Shown here piece by piece: positions 1-7,473 of a DNA stretch of 9,981 bases. The DNA comes from Candidatus Pelagibacter sp. (lineage in GTDB: Bacteria > Pseudomonadota > Alphaproteobacteria > Pelagibacterales > Pelagibacteraceae): assembly GCA_029941985.1 (NCBI GenBank), contig JAPYTV010000035.1:1-9981 (forward strand), given 5' to 3'. Numbering within the stretch: position 1 is the stretch's first letter; each line of letters opens with the position of its first letter. The translations under genes and the position numbers were made by a program. The notes below the pieces were generated by a model that saw nothing but the letters and a program-made list of their open reading frames with translations, was not told the origin of the DNA and searched no databases.

Positions 1-50
1 TTTTTGAAAAAAATCTAAAAGATAATAAACCTTGGATATTTAATGATTAA
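1..50 (+). CDS. leuD: 3-isopropylmalate dehydratase small subunit, C-terminal end only
   Basis: Partial gene: only the last codons are in the window. Reading from base 3 gives the tail FEKNLKDNKPWIFND followed by TAA at 48-50; the other two frames hit stops within the first 16 bases. A charged helix ending near a Pro-Trp pair fits the C-terminus of alphaproteobacterial LeuD, and the next gene is leuB, the usual partner. LeuD with LeuC isomerises 2-isopropylmalate to 3-isopropylmalate in the cytoplasm, the step before LeuB. The stop lies 8 bases inside leuB, so the two genes overlap and are probably translated together. The assignment rests on a 15-residue tail plus context, so another protein is possible. 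Confidence 0.7.
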   Translation, partial: FEKNLKDNKPWIFND

Positions 51-1149
51 AGTTAAAAAAAGAAAAATATTACTTTTACCAGGGGATGGAATTGGACCTG
101 AGGTTATTGAGGAAGTAAAAAAAATTATTCAATGGTTTAATACAAATAAATCTTTAGATTTTGTAATTGACCAAGATCTTGCAGGTGGTTGTTCTTATGA
201 TAAGCATGGAACACCTATTACCGATGAAGTGTTTTATAAAGCTTTAGAAAGTGAAGTTGTTATGCTTGGTGCAGTAGGTGGACCTAAATGGGATGACCTT
301 GATTTTTCAAAAAAACCAGAAAGAGCATTATTAAAATTAAGAAAAGAATTAAAACTGTTTGCAAATCTAAGACCTGCTATATGTTTTAAACAATTGGTGG
401 ATGCCTCAACTTTGAAACCAGAAATAGTTTCAGGATTAGATATAATGATTGTTCGTGAGCTTACTGGAGGAATTTACTTTGGTGAACCAAGAGGAATTAA
501 ACCAATAGAAAATGGAGAGAGAAAAGGCATTAATACTCACACCTACACAACAAGTGAAATTGTTAGAGTTGCAAAAGTTGCTTTTGATTTAGCTAAAAAA
601 AGATCAAATAAAGTTACTTCATGTGAAAAATCAAACGTGATGGAAGCTGGACAGCTCTGGAAAGAAGAAGTCCAAATATTACATGATAAAGAGTATAAAG
701 ATGTAGAGTTAAGTCATATGCTTGCCGATAATTGTGCAATGCAACTTTTAAGAAATCCTAAACAATTTGATGTTATTGTTACTGATAATTTATTTGGTGA
801 TATGCTTTCAGATCAAGCCTCTATGCTTACCGGATCTTTAGGGCTATTACCTTCCGCATCACTTGGTGCTAAAAATAAAGATGGAGAAATGAGAGCTATG
901 TATGAGCCCATACACGGATCGGCACCAGATATTGCCGGAAAAGGAATGGCAAATCCTATTGCTTCAATTTTAAGTTTTGCTATGGCATTAAGATATTCGT
1001 TAGATTTAGATAATGAAGCAGATGCTTTAGAAAAAGCAGTTCAAGAAGTATTAAATGATGGTCTTAGAACTAAAGATATAGCATCTAAAGGTATGAAGGA
1101 AGTGTCCACATCCGAAATGGGTGCAGCAATAATTTCAAAATTGCAATAA
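43..1149 (+). CDS. leuB: 3-isopropylmalate dehydrogenase
   Basis: LeuB oxidises and decarboxylates (2R,3S)-3-isopropylmalate to 2-oxoisocaproate with NAD+, the third dedicated step of leucine synthesis, in the cytoplasm. The 368-residue product is full length for the isocitrate/isopropylmalate dehydrogenase family. Visible motifs in order: GDGIGPEV (14-21); a Lys/Arg-rich substrate region with LLKLRKELKLFANLRP (96-111); ELTGGIYFGEPRG (139-151) with the catalytic Tyr145; EKSNVME (195-201) with the catalytic Lys196; DN (229-230) and NLFGDMLSDQ (249-258) supplying metal-binding Asp229, Asp253 and Asp257; and the NAD-binding EPIHGSAPDIAGKGMANP (288-305). An NAD rather than NADP enzyme is inferred from the overall LeuB-type sequence. 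The ATG overlaps the upstream leuD end by 8 bases. No convincing Shine-Dalgarno sequence is present. The stop is followed by a 26-base gap to dmdC. Confidence 0.95.
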   Translation: MIKVKKRKILLLPGDGIGPEVIEEVKKIIQWFNTNKSLDFVIDQDLAGGCSYDKHGTPITDEVFYKALESEVVMLGAVGGPKWDDLDFSKKPERALLKLRKELKLFANLRPAICFKQLVDASTLKPEIVSGLDIMIVRELTGGIYFGEPRGIKPIENGERKGINTHTYTTSEIVRVAKVAFDLAKKRSNKVTSCEKSNVMEAGQLWKEEVQILHDKEYKDVELSHMLADNCAMQLLRNPKQFDVIVTDNLFGDMLSDQASMLTGSLGLLPSASLGAKNKDGEMRAMYEPIHGSAPDIAGKGMANPIASILSFAMALRYSLDLDNEADALEKAVQEVLNDGLRTKDIASKGMKEVSTSEMGAAIISKLQ

Positions 1150-1175
1150 TTAATCATTTATTCTAAGCTCCCGAA
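1150..1175. other. Short leuB-dmdC spacer
   Basis: This 26-base spacer is the longest non-coding stretch in the window. It contains no inverted repeat or T-run that would make an intrinsic terminator and no Shine-Dalgarno motif before the dmdC ATG. A regulated start for the dmd block would have to sit here or inside the end of leuB. No promoter pair with acceptable spacing was recognised. Confidence 0.5.
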
Positions 1176-2939
1176 ATGCCAAATTACACTGCACCAGTGA
1201 ACGATATGATGTTTCTTTTTGACAAGTTAAGAAACAATAAAAATTATAACGAGATAGAAAAATATAAAGAAATTAATTCTGATCTAGTAAAAGATATTTT
1301 AGATGAAGCATCTAAGATCAATCAAAACATAATATTACCTTTGGCAAAATCAGGAGATGAAAACCCAACTGTCTTAGAAAATGGAGTAGTTAGAACACCT
1401 CCTGGCTACAAAGAAGCTTATACAAAATATATTGAAGATGGATGGACTTCTCTTTCATGTGACCCTAAATATGGTGGACAAGGAATGCCAAAAACTGTGA
1501 GTGCTTTTTTTGATGAAATGTTATCATCTGCAAGCCTTTCATTTAAACTTTATAGTGAATTAAGTATTGGTGCTTATAATTGTATTTTTCATCATGCTAC
1601 AGATGAAATAAAAAATAAATTTCTTCCAAAAATTGTAGAAGGAAAATGGAGTGGAACTATGTGTCTAACAGAACCAGTCTGTGGAACTGATTTAGGCCTA
1701 TTAAGAACAAAAGCTGTAGAGCAAACAAATGGAATTTTTAAATTAAGTGGACAAAAAATATTTATTACTTCAGGCGACCATGATTTGACAGAAAATATTA
1801 TTCATCTAGTTATAGCAAGAGCAGCAGATTCGCCAACTGGAACAAAAGGTCTAAGTTTATTCCTAGTTCCAAAGTTTATAGTTAATGATGATGGATCTAT
1901 TGGACCTAGAAACGGAATTTCTACAGGATCTGTAGAAAATAAAATGGGAATTAAAGGTTCTGCCACTTGTGTATTAAATTTTGATGATGCAGTTGGCTAT
2001 ATGATTGGATCAAAGAACAAAGGGTTGAATGCCATGTTTACCATGATGAATCTAGAGAGAATTGTTGTTGGAATACAGGGCTTGGGAATCTCTGAAATTG
2101 CATATCAAAATTCATTAAGTTATGCAAAAGAAAGAAAACAAGGAAAAGCGAATAATGCTAAACCAACTAATGGTGCAGACTTTATAATTGAACATGCAGA
2201 TATAAGAAAATCTTTACTTAACATGAAATCAATCATTGAAGGAGAGCGAGCATTATGTTTTTGGTTATCACAACAAACGGAAGTTAGTCTCAATCACCCG
2301 GATAAAAAAGTAAAACAGGAGGCCTCAGACTTTGTTTCTTTAATGACACCTGTAGTTAAAACAATGTTCACTGACATGGGAATGGAGATAACAAGTGAAG
2401 CAATGCAGGTTCATGGTGGTTATGGATATACCAATGACCAAGGAATTGAGCAATTATATAGAGATAATAGAATTACACCTATTTATGAAGGAACTAATTC
2501 GGTTCAAGCAGCTGATTTAGTTTTTAGAAAATTGGTTAATAAGAATGGTGACATAATTAATAGATATTTAGAAATGATTAAGAGAGATTGTAATACTGGA
2601 AATGAGCAAACTAAATCTTTTGTAAAAGAATTAAATGATCACATAGAAATTTTATCTAAATTTACTACTTGGATTAAAGAAAAAGTAAAAAACTCAAAAG
2701 ATGACGCAAGTGCAGCATGTAATGATTATTTAAAAGCATTGGGCTTTGTATCTATAGCTCATGCATGGATAAAAGTTTTAGAAGTAAGTTTTAAAGATTA
2801 TGATAATAATAAAAATTTTTATGAAGATAAAATACAAACTGCAAATTTTTATTTTAAAAGAGTTTTACCAAGAATGGAAAGCCATTTTAAAACAGCCACA
2901 ACAGGTAGTGATTACATAATGAATTTTAAATTTAATTAA
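1176..2939 (+). CDS. dmdC: Acyl-CoA dehydrogenase, probable 3-methylmercaptopropionyl-CoA dehydrogenase
   Basis: FAD-dependent acyl-CoA dehydrogenase, predicted to oxidise MMPA-CoA to methylthioacryloyl-CoA, the third step of DMSP demethylation. The 587-residue length and the start MPNYTAPVNDMMFLF match the long ACAD subfamily that has an extra N-terminal segment and an extended C-terminal domain, to which DmdC belongs; ordinary short-chain enzymes are about 380 residues. Motifs: MCLTEPVCGTD (162-172) and GQKIFITSG (192-200) of the flavin/substrate region; MGIKGSATCVLNFDDA (257-272); QVHGGYGYT (411-419); and IYEGTNSVQA (436-445), whose Glu438 is the likely catalytic base. Residues from about 460 on form the helical C-terminal extension. 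It lies 1 base before dmdB and three genes before dmdA, which drives the substrate call. From sequence alone a fatty acyl-CoA dehydrogenase of the FadE type is the alternative. There is no visible Shine-Dalgarno; the start is fixed by the conserved N-terminus. Confidence 0.82.
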   Translation: MPNYTAPVNDMMFLFDKLRNNKNYNEIEKYKEINSDLVKDILDEASKINQNIILPLAKSGDENPTVLENGVVRTPPGYKEAYTKYIEDGWTSLSCDPKYGGQGMPKTVSAFFDEMLSSASLSFKLYSELSIGAYNCIFHHATDEIKNKFLPKIVEGKWSGTMCLTEPVCGTDLGLLRTKAVEQTNGIFKLSGQKIFITSGDHDLTENIIHLVIARAADSPTGTKGLSLFLVPKFIVNDDGSIGPRNGISTGSVENKMGIKGSATCVLNFDDAVGYMIGSKNKGLNAMFTMMNLERIVVGIQGLGISEIAYQNSLSYAKERKQGKANNAKPTNGADFIIEHADIRKSLLNMKSIIEGERALCFWLSQQTEVSLNHPDKKVKQEASDFVSLMTPVVKTMFTDMGMEITSEAMQVHGGYGYTNDQGIEQLYRDNRITPIYEGTNSVQAADLVFRKLVNKNGDIINRYLEMIKRDCNTGNEQTKSFVKELNDHIEILSKFTTWIKEKVKNSKDDASAACNDYLKALGFVSIAHAWIKVLEVSFKDYDNNKNFYEDKIQTANFYFKRVLPRMESHFKTATTGSDYIMNFKFN

Positions 2940-2940
2940 T

Positions 2941-4569
2941 ATGAGTCATTACGATACTAATTTAGATAAAAATGATGCTAATTATGTTCCGCTATCTCCA
3001 CTTTCATTTTTAGAAAGAACTAAAGACATTTATCCAAATTATGAAGCTGTAGTTTATGAAAGTAGATCTTATACTTGGGAAGAGGTTTACAAAAGATGCG
3101 TTAAGTTTGCTAGCGCACTAGATAAACTAGGAGTAAAAACTGGAGACACAGTTTCTATAATGGCCTTCAATACACCGGAAATTTTTGAAGCTCATTATTC
3201 GATACCTATGGTTGGTGCAGTAATTAATGCGATAAACACAAGACTAGATCCTAATACAATTAGTTATATTTTAGAGCATAGTGATGCAAAAGTTTTGATT
3301 GTAGATAGACAATTTCATGAAGTAATCGTTAAAGCTTTAAAAAATATTAAAAATAAAATTATTATTATTGATATAGATGACAAAGACATAGACACAAGCA
3401 GTTTTAAAAAAATTGGTGACCTAGAATACGAAAGTTTTTTAAGCACGGGAGATGAAAATTATGAATGGAAAAAACCAAAAGATGAATGGCAAGCGATTTC
3501 GTTAGGATATACATCAGGGACAACAGGAAACCCTAAGGGTGTTGTTTATCATCATAGAGGATCATATTTGATGGCCACAGGTAGTGTCGTTGCTTGGAAC
3601 ATGCCTAATAAATTAAATTTTTTATGTGTTGTGCCTATGTTTCACTGTAATGGATGGTGCTATCCTTGGACGCTCACAATGTTACACGCGAGAGTTATTT
3701 GCTTAAGGAATATTGATGTAAAAAAAATGTTCGAATTAATTGATAAATATGAAGTAACCCATTTTGGTGGAGCACCTATTGTTTTGAACATGATAGTCAA
3801 TGCTCCCAAAGAAAATCAAAAAAAATTAAAAGGAAAAGTAAATGTTTTAACCGCAGGTGCACCACCTCCAAGTATTATTTTTGAAAAAATGGAAAATTTA
3901 GGATTTAAAGTTATGCACGTATATGGATTAACAGAAACTTATGGACATATGTTGCAGTGTGCATGGAATGAAGATTGGAATGAATTAGATAAAGATAAAA
4001 AAAATGAAATCAAAGCAAGACAGGGAGTAAGATATCCAAATACCGAAGGAGCAGTTGTAATGGATCCTGAAACAATGAAACCAGTGCCTAAAGATGGAAA
4101 AACTATGGGTGAAATTATGATTAGAGGAAACATTGTAATGAAAGGGTATTATAAAGACAAAGAAGCAACCGATAAATCAATGGCTGGTGGTTGGTTTCAC
4201 TCAGGAGATTTAGCAGTAACTTACCCTGATGGATATATAAAAATTCAAGATAGATCTAAAGATATTATTATTTCAGGAGGAGAGAACATTTCCTCAATTG
4301 AAATAGAAAATGCTATTGCTAAACACCCAGCAGTATCGCTAGCAGCTGTTGTTGCTAAATCAGATGAAAAATGGGGGGAAATACCTTGTGCTTTTGTTGA
4401 GTTAATTAAAGATAAGCCTGCAACAGAAAAAGATATAATAGATTTTTGTAGAAAAACTTTAGCAGGATTTAAAATTCCAAAAAAAGTTGTTTTTTGTGAA
4501 TTGCCAAAAACATCAACAGGAAAAATTCGAAAATTTGAACTTAGGAAAAAAGTCAAGGACTTAAGTTGA
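2941..4569 (+). CDS. dmdB: AMP-forming acyl-CoA ligase, probable 3-methylmercaptopropionate-CoA ligase
   Basis: Member of the ANL adenylating superfamily. It is predicted to activate MMPA with ATP and CoA to MMPA-CoA, AMP and pyrophosphate, the second step of DMSP demethylation. The 542 residues cover the whole family fold. Motifs: YTSGTTGNPKG (190-200), the ATP phosphate-binding loop; VYGLTETYG (328-336); WFHSGDLA (418-425); DRSKDIIISGGENISS (437-452) at the hinge to the C-terminal domain; and PKTSTGKIRK (522-531) with the catalytic Lys528. The opening YDTNLDKNDANYVPLSPLSF (4-23) is typical of medium-chain FadD-like ligases, so substrate specificity cannot be read from sequence; the assignment comes from its position between dmdC and dmdA. 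One base separates it from dmdC, and its stop overlaps the next start by 4 bases. Confidence 0.8.
   Translation: MSHYDTNLDKNDANYVPLSPLSFLERTKDIYPNYEAVVYESRSYTWEEVYKRCVKFASALDKLGVKTGDTVSIMAFNTPEIFEAHYSIPMVGAVINAINTRLDPNTISYILEHSDAKVLIVDRQFHEVIVKALKNIKNKIIIIDIDDKDIDTSSFKKIGDLEYESFLSTGDENYEWKKPKDEWQAISLGYTSGTTGNPKGVVYHHRGSYLMATGSVVAWNMPNKLNFLCVVPMFHCNGWCYPWTLTMLHARVICLRNIDVKKMFELIDKYEVTHFGGAPIVLNMIVNAPKENQKKLKGKVNVLTAGAPPPSIIFEKMENLGFKVMHVYGLTETYGHMLQCAWNEDWNELDKDKKNEIKARQGVRYPNTEGAVVMDPETMKPVPKDGKTMGEIMIRGNIVMKGYYKDKEATDKSMAGGWFHSGDLAVTYPDGYIKIQDRSKDIIISGGENISSIEIENAIAKHPAVSLAAVVAKSDEKWGEIPCAFVELIKDKPATEKDIIDFCRKTLAGFKIPKKVVFCELPKTSTGKIRKFELRKKVKDLS
4555..4559 (+). promoter_or_regulatory. Shine-Dalgarno site deciding a TTG start
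   Basis: AAGGA, 6 bases before the TTG at 4566, is the best-placed Shine-Dalgarno core in the window; most starts here have none. It lies inside the last codons of dmdB and supports the non-ATG start of the alpha/beta hydrolase. The first nearby ATG, at 4582, is out of frame. Confidence 0.65.
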
Positions 4570-5342
4570 TTTTTGAGATAAATGATAAAAAAGTTTTTGT
4601 TTCAGATGCAGGTCAAGGCATTGATAGAAATAAAGATACTATAGTCTTACTTCATGGAAGTGGTCTTTCACATATTGTTTGGTCTTTAACAGAACAGTAT
4701 TTATCAAATCAAAATTATAATGTTTTAGCAATTGATTTGCCAGGGCATGGTAATTCAGAGGGTATATGTTTAAAATCAATAGAAGAAATTTCTGATTGGT
4801 TAGAAAAGGTTTTTAATAAACTAAATATTTCTAAAATAACAATAATTGGACACTCACAAGGATGTTTAGAAGCACTTGAATACTATTCTAAATATCCAAA
4901 AAAAGTTAAGAGTTTAATATTTGTTGGTGGAATTTATAGAATGCCAGTTAATCAAGATTTATTAGATCTTGCTGAAGCTGGAGATGATCAAGCAGTTAAA
5001 CTAATGATGAAATGGGGTTACGAAGATCCTAAAAAATTTATTGGAGGAAATCCTGTTGGAAAAATTATTAATTCTCCAAGAGATATTAGAGAGGTTTTGG
5101 CTGTAGACCTTGTTGCTTGTAACAATTATAAAAACGGATCTGAAGCTTTAAAATTAATCAAATGTCCAGCATTACTTATTTTTGGTGAACTAGATAAGAT
5201 GGCTAACCTTGAAAAAGGTAAAAAATTTGCAGATCTTATTCCTAACTCAAAAGTGCATATAATAAAAAATTGTGGACATATGATTATGTTTGAAAAAGCT
5301 TTTGAAATGAGAGAAAAGATCTCTGAATTTTTAAAAAAATGA
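4566..5342 (+). CDS. Alpha/beta-fold hydrolase inside the DMSP demethylation block, substrate unknown
   Basis: Cytoplasmic alpha/beta-hydrolase of 258 residues, a complete single domain with no signal peptide or membrane segment. Visible elements: LLHGSG (28-33), the oxyanion-hole turn; IDLPGHGNS (56-64); nucleophile elbow GHSQG (95-99) with Ser97; a helical cap at about 125-190; FGELDKM (206-212) with the likely acid Asp210; and NCGHMI (235-240) with His238. The Ser-Asp-His triad is intact, so it is probably an active esterase, thioesterase or C-C hydrolase. It starts with TTG, supported by an AAGGA site 6 bases upstream and a 4-base TTGA overlap with dmdB; its own stop overlaps dmdA by ATGA. 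This coupling suggests a role in DMSP or MMPA-CoA metabolism. Acting on methylthioacryloyl-CoA or proofreading acyl-CoAs are inferences only, since the family's substrates cannot be predicted from motifs. Confidence 0.88.
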   Translation: MIFEINDKKVFVSDAGQGIDRNKDTIVLLHGSGLSHIVWSLTEQYLSNQNYNVLAIDLPGHGNSEGICLKSIEEISDWLEKVFNKLNISKITIIGHSQGCLEALEYYSKYPKKVKSLIFVGGIYRMPVNQDLLDLAEAGDDQAVKLMMKWGYEDPKKFIGGNPVGKIINSPRDIREVLAVDLVACNNYKNGSEALKLIKCPALLIFGELDKMANLEKGKKFADLIPNSKVHIIKNCGHMIMFEKAFEMREKISEFLKK

Positions 5343-6448
5343 AAAATTTTTCAATAGCAAAATCAAGACGATTAAGAAGTACACCATATACCTCAAGAGT
5401 AGAGAAACAAGGTGTCACTGCATATACAATTTATAATCACATGTTATTGCCGGCTGCCTTTGGTTCAATAGAAGACAGTTACAAGCATTTAAAAGAACAT
5501 GTTCAAGTATGGGATGTTGCTGCAGAAAGGCAAGTAGAAATTTCAGGAAAAGATTCTGCTAAGCTAGTTCAATTAATGACATGTAGGGATTTGTCAAAAT
5601 CAAAAGTTAATAGATGCTATTATTGTCCAATAATAGATGATTCTGGAAATCTAATTAATGATCCAGTCATTTTAAAATTAGATGAAAATAAATGGTGGAT
5701 ATCGATAGCAGATTCAGACGTAATTTTTTTTGCAAAAGGATTGGCAGCAGGAAATAGTTTTGATGTAAAAATTATAGAGCCGTCAGTTGATATAATAGCA
5801 ATACAGGGTCCCAAATCATTTGCCTTGATGGAAAAAGTTTTTAGTAAAAAAATTACTGAACTAAAATTTTTTGGATTTGATTATTTTGACTTTGAAGGGA
5901 CCAAATATTTAATTGCAAGATCTGGCTGGTCTAAGCAAGGTGGATATGAAGTTTATGTTCAAAATACTGAATCAGGACAAAAACTATATGATCACTTTTT
6001 TGAAGTTGGAAAAGAATTTAATGTAGGTCCAGGATGCCCAAATTTAATAGAAAGAATTGAGAGTGCATTACTTTCGTATGGTAATGATTTTGATAATAAT
6101 GACAATCCATTTGAATGTGGTTTTGATAAATATGTTAGTTTAGATAGTGATATAAATTTTTTGGGAAAAGAAAAATTAAAACAAATAAAATCTGAAGGAG
6201 TTAAAAAAAAGTTAATGGGTGTCAAAATAGATGCAAAAGAAATTAGTCTTACTAGATCAATAAACCTATACGATGAAAATAACAATATAATTGGCGAATT
6301 AAGATCAGCAACTTATTCACCTCATTTTCAAAAGGTAATAGGTATAGCCATGATGCAAAAATCTTATTGGGAAGTATCTCAAACCTGTAAAATTCAAATA
6401 AACGATAATACTTTTAACGGAAAAGTTTGCGATTTACCTTTCATCTAG
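5339..6448 (+). CDS. dmdA: Dimethylsulfoniopropionate demethylase (DMSP:tetrahydrofolate methyltransferase)
   Basis: DmdA transfers a methyl group from DMSP to tetrahydrofolate, giving MMPA and 5-methyl-THF, and commits DMSP sulfur to the demethylation route. It belongs to the GcvT (aminomethyltransferase) fold. The 369-residue sequence agrees, from memory, almost throughout with the structurally characterised SAR11 DmdA, including the start MKNFSIAKSRRLRSTPYTSR, HMLLPAAFGSIEDSYKHL (34-51), the segment RCYYCPIID (92-100) and GPGCPNLIERIESALLSYGN (230-249). GNLINDPV (103-110) corresponds to the conserved Asp region of GcvT. RSGWSKQGGYEVY (194-206) holds Trp197, Glu204 and Tyr206, in the folate/DMSP pocket region. 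It is often misannotated as gcvT, but the long match to DmdA argues strongly against that. It overlaps the hydrolase gene by 4 bases and is the last gene of the dmd block; 20 bases separate it from asd. Confidence 0.96.
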   Translation: MKNFSIAKSRRLRSTPYTSRVEKQGVTAYTIYNHMLLPAAFGSIEDSYKHLKEHVQVWDVAAERQVEISGKDSAKLVQLMTCRDLSKSKVNRCYYCPIIDDSGNLINDPVILKLDENKWWISIADSDVIFFAKGLAAGNSFDVKIIEPSVDIIAIQGPKSFALMEKVFSKKITELKFFGFDYFDFEGTKYLIARSGWSKQGGYEVYVQNTESGQKLYDHFFEVGKEFNVGPGCPNLIERIESALLSYGNDFDNNDNPFECGFDKYVSLDSDINFLGKEKLKQIKSEGVKKKLMGVKIDAKEISLTRSINLYDENNNIIGELRSATYSPHFQKVIGIAMMQKSYWEVSQTCKIQINDNTFNGKVCDLPFI

Positions 6449-6454
6449 TATAAA
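6427..6454 (+). promoter_or_regulatory. Weak candidate sigma70-type promoter for asd-sdh
   Basis: TTGCGA at 6427-6432 and TATAAA at 6449-6454 are 16 bases apart, matching the consensus at 4 of 6 and 5 of 6 positions. Initiation about 7 bases downstream would leave a leader of only around 8 bases before the asd ATG at 6469. In DNA this AT-rich such matches arise by chance, so this is only a candidate; it is the one place where asd-sdh could be separated from the dmd block. Confidence 0.22.
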
Positions 6455-6468
6455 AGTTAAAGAATATC

Positions 6469-7473
6469 ATGAATATAGCAATTGTAGGAGCGACAGGTAA
6501 TGTTGGAAGAAAAATGCTTGAAGTATTGGAGCAGAAAAAACTTCTAGTTGATCAATTATATTTAGTTGCTTCCCCAAGAAGTGTGGGTCAAAAAATAAGT
6601 TTTAATAGTAAAGAATATGAGGTTTGTAATTTAGAGACATATGATTTTTCTAAAGCTGAAATCACATTTTTTGCTGCTGGTGGAAAAATTTCAGAACAAT
6701 ATGCAGAAGAAGCTTCAAAACATACTACAATAATTGATAATTCTAGTTTTTTTAGAATGGATCCAGATGTACCTTTGATAGTTCCCCAGGTAAATCCCGA
6801 AGCCATTAACGATTTAAAAAAAAATATTATTGCTAATCCAAACTGTTCTACGGCTCAATTAGTTATAGTTTTAAAACCTCTTCATGATGAATTTAATATA
6901 AAAAGAGTTGTGTTATCAACTTATCAATCAGTATCTGGTGGTGGTAAAGCGCCGATGGATGAACTTATTGAACAAACAAAATTATTTTTAGATAAAAAGA
7001 AGATAAATTCTAAAAATTTTACTAAACAAATAGCATTCAATACCATTCCCCATATAGATATATTTGCTGACGATGGTTATACAAAAGAAGAATTAAAAAT
7101 GGTAAATGAAACTAAAAAGATTATTGATAATAAAATTGAATTGACTGCTACATGTGTAAGAGTTCCGGTTTTGGTTTCTCATGGGGAGTCAGTAAATATT
7201 GAGTTTGAAAAATCATTTAGTTTAGAAAAAATACATTCGTTGTTGAATAGTGCTGATGGTTGTGAAGTGTATGATAAAAGAGAAGATGGAGGTTATATTA
7301 CACCTTTAGAGGCAGAAGGTAAAAATGAAACATACATATCTAGAATCAGAGAAGATAAAACAAAAAAAAATACACTAAATCTTTGGATAGTCTCAGATAA
7401 TCTATTAAGAGGTGCAGCACTAAATGCTGTTGAGATAGCTGAACTGTTAATTAAAAAAAATAATGGAAAATAA
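6469..7473 (+). CDS. asd: Aspartate-semialdehyde dehydrogenase
   Basis: Asd reduces L-4-aspartyl phosphate to aspartate semialdehyde with NADPH, the branch point to lysine/diaminopimelate, threonine and, through homoserine, methionine. The 334-residue length fits the shorter bacterial Asd type. Motifs: AIVGATGNVG (4-13), the nucleotide-binding loop; FFAAGG (67-72); NPNCSTAQ (123-130) with the catalytic Cys126; TYQSVSGGGK (151-160); RVPVLVSHGESV (231-242) with catalytic His238; and the C-terminal SDNLLRGAALNAVEIAELL (309-327). The start has no clear Shine-Dalgarno but gives the expected short lead into the Rossmann motif. The gene sits 20 bases after dmdA and its last 11 bases overlap sdhC. 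That places an amino-acid enzyme between DMSP demethylation and respiration genes; sharing a transcript with either side is inferred from spacing. Confidence 0.95.
   Translation: MNIAIVGATGNVGRKMLEVLEQKKLLVDQLYLVASPRSVGQKISFNSKEYEVCNLETYDFSKAEITFFAAGGKISEQYAEEASKHTTIIDNSSFFRMDPDVPLIVPQVNPEAINDLKKNIIANPNCSTAQLVIVLKPLHDEFNIKRVVLSTYQSVSGGGKAPMDELIEQTKLFLDKKKINSKNFTKQIAFNTIPHIDIFADDGYTKEELKMVNETKKIIDNKIELTATCVRVPVLVSHGESVNIEFEKSFSLEKIHSLLNSADGCEVYDKREDGGYITPLEAEGKNETYISRIREDKTKKNTLNLWIVSDNLLRGAALNAVEIAELLIKKNNGK

Noticed and set aside
1141..1164. TTGCAA and TATTCT as a promoter for the dmd block
   Set aside because: Only 12 bases separate the two hexamers, too short for a sigma70-type promoter, and each matches the consensus at 4 of 6 positions.
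4245..4556. 103-codon minus-strand open frame within the end of dmdB
   Set aside because: Shadow of the conserved C-terminal ligase motifs; no domain or initiation signal.
4582..4584. ATG near the beginning of the alpha/beta hydrolase as its start
   Set aside because: It is out of frame with the hydrolase; the TTG at 4566 is in frame and has a well-spaced AAGGA.
5992..6285. 97-codon minus-strand open frame inside dmdA, plus others at 3939-4133, 5620-5814, 6588-6806, 7293-7487 and 8146-8331
   Set aside because: All lie antisense to confidently identified genes and show low-complexity Ser/Phe/Leu composition typical of reversed AT-rich coding sequence.
5339..6448. Glycine cleavage T protein (gcvT) as the identity of this gene
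   Set aside because: It has the GcvT fold, but the N-terminus, central motifs and length match SAR11 DmdA throughout, and the neighbours are MMPA-pathway type genes rather than gcvH/gcvP.
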